Translations under genes and position numbers: made by a program
The notes under the pieces: model-generated
What the model was told of the DNA's origin: nothing
Database searches by the model: none
The model's input: the letters and a program-made list of their open reading frames with translations, nothing else
Shown here: piece by piece, positions 57,123-64,000 of the stretch
Layout of the letters: every line of letters starts with the position of its first letter
Position numbering within the stretch: the first letter of the stretch is position 1
Source: Gracilariopsis chorda
Taxonomy: Eukaryota > Rhodophyta > Florideophyceae > Gracilariales > Gracilariaceae
DNA: 64,000 nt
Assembly (NCBI GenBank): GCA_003194525.1
Contig: NBIV01000194.1
Span: forward strand, 91,990-155,989
Direction: 5' to 3'

Positions 57123-57552
57123 TTAATTCAAGCAAGGAAAAGGGCATGAAATGTGATTAAATTTTGGGAGGATGTAAAAATGAATGGCTTCAGACAGCAC
57201 TGGGTTTGCGATGGCCAGACGCATGAGATGCATAGTTTGTGCATTTCTGGTTGTGAGGTGTGAGTCATGCAGAGGCAGTACATGATCGCTCTTTCGAATG
57301 CGAGACAATGCGGAATACAACTGAACGGCGGAGAAGAAGTTGGATTGCAAATCCACAACTAAGCAATCTAAGGTCTTTCCATGCTGCTTTCTGCCCAAGA
57401 TGAGGTTGTACAGTCGTTGCTGACGAAAGAGTGTTGTGCTCATCGGGAAACAGATCCAGCGCTGCCGCATTATGTTCATAGACCAACTGGTTTTTGGACA
57501 CAGTGAGCACTTTTCTGAGATCCAAATCTTCCTTTCGTCGTGTTGTTAGCAA
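57123..57552 (-). pseudogene. Helitron/PIF1 helicase, C-terminal part
   Basis: GKTLDCLVVDLQSNFFSAV followed by QLYSALSRIRKSDHV matches the last SF1B helicase motifs of PIF1/Helitron proteins (GQ/KTLD...VDL and QLYVALSR). A preceding piece in another frame (57552-57265, QLVYEHNAAALDLFP) belongs to the same region, so at least one frameshift is present. Confidence 0.65.
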
Positions 57553-58859
57553 GTTTCACAGGAATTGATAAGCATTTTGTGTAGAGCAATGCGTGCGAAC
57601 ATAGTTTGTAGGCAAGGTGGATCATGATTGATTCAATACGGACGTGGCATCAGTTCAGCTCAGGTATGAGTCGACCCTCGGAAATACTGAGTGAAAATCG
57701 ATATGAATTTTAAATGGTATTTTTGGAACCCTCGTGGGTGATTTCTGTGGTATCTGGAGTAGATGGACGCGTGGCAAGCGTCCGGATATTATTAACGGTT
57801 GGCATGATTCACACGTGTCGTTTTGTGCCGTGGCCGGCAGTGCCGCCAAGTGACACAAGTGTGTGGACCAGAAGTGTGGTACGCTACAGTAGTGGTATTC
57901 TTAGTTTATTGTGACCCAATAGTACTTAACGGAGGACGGCTTTGCCGTTTCATTCTTAAGTAAAGAGAGGCTGTCACTTGGCTCTGCGTTTATCGCCTGC
58001 GCGAAGTGACCAACTCCTGCGGGAGTTTCACCGCGCTCAGTCTCATTATATTCATCCCCACAGTATCACCAAGAACTGCTGATCTGTCTTACCCCATGGG
58101 TTCGCCCACTATGCACTGTTTTTACCGTTTTGGTTACTTTCTATTGTGGAGACAGATAACCGTTCGACTCAGTATTAAGTTTTGCAGTGCTGGCTGAACA
58201 AGCAACACCCTCCATTGCCGGGTTTCTTTTAGCTTTCCGCACGACCCACCGGGTTGTACCTTCCCCTTTCCTTTCTCCCCTTTTTCCCTTTCCCTTCCTG
58301 GATTCTCCGTGGACCGGAACACCGCTCACACGGACCTGTGCCCTACGTTGACCAGCTGGACACCCGATTCTCGATACATCTCCGTCAGTATAGCCGGAAG
58401 CCACTTCGGTCTTACACCCGAACACCGTGTGGTACGGAAAGCCCTGTCGCTGCGCCTACTCCACAAGAGAGCAAGGCAGCGAACAACTTGGGAGTATTTC
58501 GCGACTAGAGATATTGCTCCGCATTTTGCGTGCGGTACTTGTGATGTTAGTGGAGCGTTGGTTAATCTTTTGTTGCGTACAATGACACGTAACAGCGGAT
58601 CCTTGCACAAAACATATCTTTTGAGGAGTGCTTGTGCGCTTTTGCAGCCCTTGTCATTGTTGCAATTTGGCAATGAAGGCGTCAATGACTTGTCATTGGG
58701 GAGCTCTTAACGACGTATGCCTTGACTGCAAAGTTGAGGCATTTCTCCGAACACGGGCGTCTCGAATTATGTAACTCGACTCTTCTCAGTCAATGCTGCA
58801 TCATCCTGATGTAGGTGTTCGGAGGAGAAGCTGTGATCGCGTAATAGTCATCACTGTGC
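57553..58859. other. unresolved interior between Helitron fragments
   Basis: The helicase motifs I-IV expected here are not readable. The stretch at 57900-58720 is GC-richer and has open frames on both strands (58309-58710 plus, 58326-58685 minus) with no recognised family; it may be another insertion. Confidence 0.35.
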
Positions 58860-59649
58860 CGATATGAGATCTCCACAATGCGTCCATACATCTAATGATT
58901 TCTTTTGCTGCTCATCCCTTGTATCTATGTCGCTACAAAGCGCCTCCCAGTCTTCTACGGCCATTTTATCTGGGCCTGCGCCTTTTAGATGTAGGGTAAC
59001 GGCCAGAAGTTATAGCTTAGAGGACGTGCTGTAGATCTGCAATGATTTTCGAAACGCAATATGATACTCGGATCTGTCTGCGAGCAGTCCGCTTGCAATC
59101 GCAGTTTAGAGATATATTTAATACTGCTGTCTGCTGAAAGTCTTTGTGTCTTCATGAGAGCTATAGTGATGATTCATGAGCAGCAAGCGAAGAGCAAACA
59201 GCTCAATATCAGACGGTGAAACACCTCTGATCCTCGCAACGCATTCCTCGTCCTCCTTGCACTCTACAACATACATGTGTGAGTTGCAGTGGTTTGTGGG
59301 CACCTGAGTGCTGTCTTTGTCGTGTTGATTAAGCAAACGGGCAGTAATTGTGCGATAAAAACGGGTCTTTTCAAAATACGAAAGGTAGTCGAGGTTTGCA
59401 TATGCTTCCGGCATTGCAAAGTATCTCTCCAACATAGACGGATGCAATGCGGAAGGGAGCTGTTTTGGACCTCGGAGCAGAATTGTGCTCTTCACTCGCA
59501 TGTGAATAGCCAGTAGCTGTACTTTAGGTATGATGTGCACATGGCAAAACTCAAAAATTCTCCAAGCTACGTTGACGGCGCCCACCACACGCGCATGCAG
59601 GTATGCACGAAAGTTGTTCTGCACCTTCCGCTGTTGTTGCTGCTCGTTT
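58860..59649 (-). pseudogene. Helitron protein, region before the helicase
   Basis: YLHARVVGAVNVAWRIFEF with LAIHMR, then YFEKTRFYRTITARLL and VSPSDIELFALRLLLMNHHY ... SHEDTKTF follow the order of the Helitron segment N-terminal to the helicase. After a stop at 59118-59120 similarity continues in shifting frames (SEYHIAFRKSLQI-like, then LAVTLHLKGAGPDKMAVEDW) to about 58860. The open frame runs without a break into the LTR of gypsy B at 59650, showing that gypsy B inserted into this gene. Confidence 0.7.
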
Positions 59650-60562
59650 TGTGGTGCAATCCCGGTGTGGGAAAGGCACCCAAGGCAGCTCGAAGCCTTG
59701 CTCTCTTGGAGAGGTAGGCCCAGCTGGGTAGAGCCCTCCGTGTCCCGTATGACGGGTGTAACTCCGTCGGGAGCCTGGATGTACCTCGGAGGTTTAGGGG
59801 TTAGAACGGGTCGGAACCACGGCTGGTCCGGAAGTAGCCTGCGAACAGTGGAACAAAAGGGGGAAAGGGACCACCCGACGGGGGCGTGCGGAAGGCGGGA
59901 ACAGACCCCGGAGGGGGGTGCCGATACACACACACGAACACGCACCGCGCGGCGGTTAGGGGATATGAAGGGAAGGGATGGTCTCACGGTCTCACGACAC
60001 ACGTCGGTAATATCAATACCCAAAACTGGGGCGGAGATAGGGCCTGTACGGGTGGTCACACGACAACAATGAATACCACGAGGGTTCACAACCCACTGGG
60101 TACGACGAGCACGGTCTCCTCGGTGGTGCGAGTCGGGTGAAACTATCGGGCAAGCGGTGTACCTCCGCGAGGAGTTAGACACTTCGCATGGCGAATAGAG
60201 TCAGAGCCGAACTCTTGTTACTTTTCTTGGTGAGCTCGCCGCCGTGCGGCCGACGCTCAAGTACTAGCTCAGTGCAGTACAGTAGGTAGTGCACTAGCCT
60301 AAGTAAAATTAACCCCTAAACTATACTAAAATAAGTAGCCGTTTTGGGCCTCCTGGCCGGGGCTGTAGCCACGTGTCCACCACCCTTGCCAGGCAAGTAC
60401 CACAAAATATGAATGTTCCCATAACCACCCTGGGTAACCAGACCGCTAATTAGCCCGGTAAACGGGGGCTAAAATTCATGCATCCCGCTTCATCGCTCGC
60501 ACCGAGTACACCTCAGATATGAGTTTCACCATCGCCCGTACGCGGGAATGTATTGCACTACA
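59650..60562 (-). repeat. gypsy B LTR (3' LTR in element sense)
   Basis: 913 bp, TGTGGTGCAA to TTGCACTACA (9/10 inverted repeat, cognate to gypsy A). An AT-rich stretch at 60300-60340 lies where gypsy A has its ATAAATA units. Left neighbour CGTTT would be the target duplication. Confidence 0.85.
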
Positions 60563-60580
60563 CATCCCCCTCCTTAAGGG
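60563..60580 (-). promoter_or_regulatory. gypsy B terminal polypurine tract
   Basis: Minus strand CCCTTAAGGAGGGGGATG directly before the LTR, matching gypsy A. Confidence 0.8.
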
Positions 60581-60612
60581 CCGAAAACGAACGCGAGTAT
60601 AGGCGTGAGGAG

Positions 60613-62454
60613 ATGAGGCGCGAGGGTATAAATAGTCCCGACAAGGGAATCGCCGAGATACCGGTCCCCCGTACCAACACGGTTACAACTGATCAACCCT
60701 CAGTACCTTCTTCAACAGACTCTGCGCCCCTCTCTACTATGAACAACAATCCGTTTTCGAACAACCCGCCTGCGGGCGCCCCGCAGGGGACTTCCGCGAG
60801 CGGACAACCTTCCTTCGCGACGCCGGAGTCGTGGGTTCGTCACCCAACCTCTGGGTTCCTCTCCTTGCCTCTGCCTGGAGGATCGTCTCATGTTCCAACC
60901 TTGGATGCCTCGGATGCCGCGAGTATCGCCGCCTGGAATTCCGCCCAAGCGATACCGATCACTGCGACCGCCGCCGGCTGGGTGTCACCATCGACACTTT
61001 GGGCCCGCAATCCCCGGGAAGACGCTCTCCTCTTTTCGCGTGCGCCCTGGTTCCACCCCACATGGGTTTCCGACTCGGACCTCATCGACTCCTATGTGGA
61101 GGAGGGCGAGCTCCCAGGGGGACTAGGCCGGGATATGGTCGACTCCTTCGACTGGAGGACGCGTATCGCGGTAGAGCCACAGTTCCTCGCACGGAAGCGC
61201 ACCAGATATGGTTTCGAGACGCTGAATGACGCCCGTGCCGGGATGGCCAAGGTCGCCTACGACCGTCTCGCCCGCGCGAGTTATCCGGATGAGCTGGTAC
61301 CAACGGAATACAGCTTTGACCTCTCGCGGTACCGTACCTACGGTGAAGTCTCATACTGCGAGAACCTTGCTGCCTACCAGCCATCTACACCGTTCCGGTC
61401 CACTCCAATAGAAGCCGGGATGCTCCTCTGGAGGCGCCCAATTCTGCGTGCAGAGTTCCGATATCTTCGTCGTCCGAATCATCGCGGATCCTTCTTCGAC
61501 CGACTCCGGTTTGAGCGAAAGGCGCGCTCCCGCTTCGGGTTCCTGGTACCATACCAAAATCTCGAGGTCGAGAGGCTCCGTCCATCCGCGATGCGCGGCC
61601 GGTATGCACCTCTTCCCCATTGGTGGAGCAGGTTCGAAGTCCCGAGGGGATGCTTTGCGGAGATGCCTCCGTGCCTCAGCTACATCGGTTCACGATTAAT
61701 CAACAATCCGGATTCCGGTTACTGGACTCTCTTCCTCGCCGAATGGGCTGCTCGCGTTGCCGCATTTCTCCTCTGGGAGGTGTACGACAAGAACCGTCTG
61801 TGGTACATTCCTCCTCACCTACGCCAGGTTATCCGCCGATTGGATCTCTATATCCCTCTGGGATCCGAAGCCAATGTGGATGAGCTTCAGTGCCTTCTGA
61901 ACACCATCGATATGGTTAACTGGGATACAGTCCCCGTCTCCAACGTCCCTGACGGTGAGCCTTCCAGGCATGATCGCTCTCCAGGCCGGAGAAATCCAAA
62001 CGCTGGCAACTTCGTCTTCTATGACCCTTGGGAGGTATCCGTGACTTCACGGGCTCACGCGCTAGCGTTACGCGATGTACCACGCTCCGTTCCGCGAGGC
62101 CACCCGGTTGGGTTCATGTTTTCCGATGACTGGCACGGTTCCTACGAGGATGATCCAATGGTGGATGACGACCCCGATGAGGTGGAGGAGGCCGTAGCCC
62201 CGGTAACGGCGATGGTCAACGATCTCGACGGATCCGGCCAGCATGTGGCTGCTCCAGATGGCTGGAATATGGCCGCCAGTGCGGCTGCTTCTCCGTCTAC
62301 CGCATCTCCGGTCCCCGTGGACCCTCAGGCCGTTGCCCTCAGGGCTCACCTCCAGTCCATTGGAGTGGTTGCGCCTTCCAACCTCACCAGCGTGAGCGAG
62401 TTATTGGCTTTCGCGTCTGCGAACTACCAACCGCCAACGAGCGGCTCATCCTAA
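60613..62454 (+). CDS. ORF2-B: antisense gene of gypsy B, homologue of ORF2-A
   Basis: 613 codons from ATG 60613; the frame is open 60 bp further into the LTR. The conserved Met of STMNNN is at 60739. Homologous to ORF2-A over most of the protein: APWFHPT, DWRTRIA, RPILRAEFRYLRR, ARSRFGFLVPYQNLEVERLR, RYAPLPHWWS, AAFLLWEVYD, GSEANVDE, SPGRRNP, then PWE, RGHPVGF and an acidic DPMVDDDPDE. The two differ at roughly half the positions yet keep spacing, so the similarity is old. The C-terminus is a low-complexity Ala/Pro/Ser tail with no shared sequence. No recognised domain. It is the only long intact gene of this element in view. Confidence 0.85.
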   Translation: MRREGINSPDKGIAEIPVPRTNTVTTDQPSVPSSTDSAPLSTMNNNPFSNNPPAGAPQGTSASGQPSFATPESWVRHPTSGFLSLPLPGGSSHVPTLDASDAASIAAWNSAQAIPITATAAGWVSPSTLWARNPREDALLFSRAPWFHPTWVSDSDLIDSYVEEGELPGGLGRDMVDSFDWRTRIAVEPQFLARKRTRYGFETLNDARAGMAKVAYDRLARASYPDELVPTEYSFDLSRYRTYGEVSYCENLAAYQPSTPFRSTPIEAGMLLWRRPILRAEFRYLRRPNHRGSFFDRLRFERKARSRFGFLVPYQNLEVERLRPSAMRGRYAPLPHWWSRFEVPRGCFAEMPPCLSYIGSRLINNPDSGYWTLFLAEWAARVAAFLLWEVYDKNRLWYIPPHLRQVIRRLDLYIPLGSEANVDELQCLLNTIDMVNWDTVPVSNVPDGEPSRHDRSPGRRNPNAGNFVFYDPWEVSVTSRAHALALRDVPRSVPRGHPVGFMFSDDWHGSYEDDPMVDDDPDEVEEAVAPVTAMVNDLDGSGQHVAAPDGWNMAASAAASPSTASPVPVDPQAVALRAHLQSIGVVAPSNLTSVSELLAFASANYQPPTSGSS

Positions 62455-62790
62455 GTCAGGATCCTGGACCGTGGCACGCACACCTGATATAGGTTAGCGC
62501 TTAACGCTCCATAGCTTGTGGTAAACGACTTCCTTCTTCTATATCCGTATGTCCGGACTCTTCTTTTTCTTCTTCATAGCATCTTCATGCTGGACCGCTA
62601 GGCGGTATTCTTCATTAAACCGTTACTTCGGTCGGACCGCTAGGCGGTGTGACGTCCAATGACCATTGGTTTCCCTATCCAGTCCATTACTTCGTGTAAC
62701 CTTCTGTAGCCAGATCTCTTCCTGTGTCCTCTTCTCTTCGGAGACTTCTCTTCCGTCTTCGGAATCTTCTGCATAGTGCAGTGTATCGTC
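62455..62790. terminator. convergent gap of gypsy B with twin hairpins
   Basis: 336 bp between the ORF2-B stop and the pol stop. ACCGCTAGGCGGT, a 5-bp stem around TAG, occurs twice (62594-62606 and 62636-62648). Twin inverted repeats in a tail-to-tail gap could mark 3' ends of both transcripts; no AATAAA was found here. Confidence 0.35.
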
Positions 62791-63516
62791 CTACCCAACC
62801 TGGGCCATGTCCAAAGTGGATGGGAGTGGGAACCGCGTCCGGCGGTGGTAGGTTATCACCTTGGAACGAGGAAGGTGCTGAATGGGCTCCCATGTGTCCT
62901 CTTCTGGGGGGTATCCGTACCATCGGATTTGGTAAAACCACACTCCTTTGGAGTCCAGAACATGATCCACGATGTGGTCAACGACAAACTCCTGGTCGTA
63001 CGTAGCCGGCTCCTGACCCGTCATGGCAGGGCTTAAGGGGAGAACCCTGTGAGGGGACTTGCCTGAAATTGGCGCGACCCTGCGGGCAAAGTCAGCTTTC
63101 CTCGACGCTGCGAGTGCTGGGACTTGATACCGCATTGCGGTCTTTCCGCTTCCTAATCCTCTCCTTGTGGGGGGGGCCTTCCGTTCTAACCGGATTCCCC
63201 TATTGACGCGCAGCTCGCGAGCTCTTCTCCCACGCGACCCGTGCAACTCTGGTGAGTTTGACCGTTCACGGTGAGGGAGGCGGTTCACTACGGTTCCGAC
63301 GCCAGGAGGCGGATTGCCATGCATCACACACTGTGATTGGCTGGCCGCTGGCGGCAAGTGTCGCGCGCGGTCTTTCCACGACGCGGGTCTTGACTGTACT
63401 CCTGACGCCGGCCGGCGGTATGTACGTGTACACCTTTCCACGGTTTGAAATTTCGGGCTTCGTCCGCGTGACAGTGGCGTCACAGTGTCCATTTGTAGGG
63501 CTCTGCGGTAACGCAC
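62791..63516 (-). CDS. pol: gypsy B pol, linker and chromodomain (partial)
   Basis: The last 241 codons. A basic Arg/Pro/Ser-rich linker leads into YDQEFVVDHIVDHVLDSKG, FYQIRWYGYPPEEDTWEPI and QHLPRSKVITYHRRTR, a complete chromodomain with the DTWEP aromatic that gypsy A lacks. It ends STLDMAQVG, similar to gypsy A. Integrase would lie further right. Upstream frames to 64000 are not continuous, so a frameshift is likely near 63520. Confidence 0.75.
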   Translation of the reverse strand: MRYRRALQMDTVTPLSRGRSPKFQTVERCTRTYRRPASGVQSRPASWKDRARHLPPAASQSQCVMHGNPPPGVGTVVNRLPHRERSNSPELHGSRGRRARELRVNRGIRLERKAPPTRRGLGSGKTAMRYQVPALAASRKADFARRVAPISGKSPHRVLPLSPAMTGQEPATYDQEFVVDHIVDHVLDSKGVWFYQIRWYGYPPEEDTWEPIQHLPRSKVITYHRRTRFPLPSTLDMAQVG

Positions 63517-63886
63517 GCAGTGTCAACCACACTCTCCGTGTCCGCGGTTGCTTTTCAGCTCACCACGAAACTGGTTATGACCGAGGTTGTATGTGCTCCG
63601 TGCTCGGAGATATCATTCGCCACATTAGTGACCACACCGAGTCCGGTTCACTACTTCCTCCTTCGCTACCCAGCGACTCGCTCGACAGGAGTGCATCCGG
63701 GTCCGCGGAGACGGCCTTCTCGCTTCGTGATGCGTTCAACTCCTCCCTGCTCCGGGGTGCTCATCCGACGATGCCGTATTCCCGATGCGGGCTCGTCCAC
63801 TGTTCCCAACCTTCTCCCGTGCCGGGCTTACCACGCGTTCCGTGACGGCAGGAGCTTCCTTCCGCGATGGCGCGATCGATTCCGTC

Positions 63887-63900
63887 CCTCCCCCTCCTTA
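63887..63900 (-). promoter_or_regulatory. internal polypurine tract in gypsy B
   Basis: Minus strand TAAGGAGGGGGAGG, about 1.1 kb upstream of the pol stop, the same place as in gypsy A (15177-15192). Suggests a conserved internal priming site rather than chance. Confidence 0.45.
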
Positions 63901-64000
63901 GGTGAGAGGGCGGTGGGTTCAGGCTGAAGGACCTCCGCGGGCGGAGTAACGGTTAGGCGTTTGGGGTCAAGCGTGCGTTGCACGATACGCGCGGCGCGCC

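Larger units (their letters stand above)
59650..64000 (-). mobile_element. gypsy B: second Ty3/gypsy element, cut by window edge
   Basis: One LTR, polypurine tract, an ORF2 homologue on the plus strand and the chromodomain end of pol on the minus strand, in the same arrangement as gypsy A. The LTR is of similar length (913 bp) and shares terminal inverted repeats but little else, so this is a related, distinct family. The right part lies outside the window. Confidence 0.88.

Noticed and set aside
59118-60182. A 354-codon minus-strand frame read as one protein
   Set aside because: It crosses the LTR edge at 59650. The part before 59650 is Helitron; the rest is LTR sequence read antisense by chance.

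Overview
The window is eukaryotic nuclear DNA and is almost entirely a nested pile of transposable elements (TEs) and their wreckage. Evidence: Ty3/gypsy, Ty1/copia, piggyBac-like, Mutator-like (MULE), Helitron and tyrosine-recombinase elements; TATA boxes and an AATAAA signal instead of ribosome-binding sites; C2H2, RING-type and SWIM domains; and two broken pieces of a eukaryotic DNA polymerase delta catalytic-subunit gene. There are no bacterial operons, rRNAs or convincing tRNAs. The mix of elements and compact intron-poor coding fits a TE-rich alga such as a florideophyte red alga, but that is inference.

Layout. 1-3.2 kb: piggyBac-like transposase running off the left edge, a tRNA-like SINE trace, nested palindromes with a MITE-like element, and a probable solo LTR. 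3.2-7.4 kb: no confident gene apart from promoter-like stretches and a broken two-finger zinc protein. 7.5-11.0 kb: decayed copia element (copia A) cut exactly at the edge of the next element. 11.0-22.4 kb: nearly complete Ty3/gypsy chromovirus-type element (gypsy A), gag-pol on the minus strand, plus a plus-strand gene of 607 codons between its 3' LTR and pol. 22.4-31 kb: LTR-element remnants, a solo LTR with target duplication, and a four-finger C2H2 gene. 31-33.4 kb: RING-like gene, coiled-coil-like pseudogene, and a C-terminal scrap of the polymerase delta gene. 34.9-40.3 kb: minus-strand MULE with FAR1-type fingers, MULE core, SWIM finger and an upstream Ulp1/C48-like protease. 40.3-41.2 kb: N-terminal polymerase delta fragment. 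41.3-42.5 kb: tyrosine recombinase with two stops. 42.9-43.5 kb: 141-bp satellite. 47.3-49.0 kb: copia B. 50.27-55.32 kb: complete but decayed copia C with 272-bp LTRs and a 5-bp target duplication. 55.3-57.0 kb: ~450-bp satellite with CAG/CTG hairpins. 57.1-59.65 kb: Helitron helicase remains. 59.65-64.0 kb: a second, diverged gypsy element (gypsy B) that entered the Helitron and runs off the right edge.

Main result. Both gypsy elements carry, antisense to gag-pol and directly next to the 3' LTR, a long intact gene (here ORF2) whose products (607 and up to 633 residues) are clearly homologous across most of their length yet match no family I recognise. In gypsy A the gag-pol genes carry stops and frameshifts while ORF2 stays open. 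ORF2 begins 36 bp from the LTR in gypsy A and has its own AATAAA there; an LTR-driven antisense gene under selection is the best candidate for an undescribed system. The same elements also carry internal copies of their polypurine tract inside pol. Other notable items are the MULE with a Ulp1-like protease lying between two fragments of the polymerase delta gene, and a satellite whose unit is exactly 47 codons.
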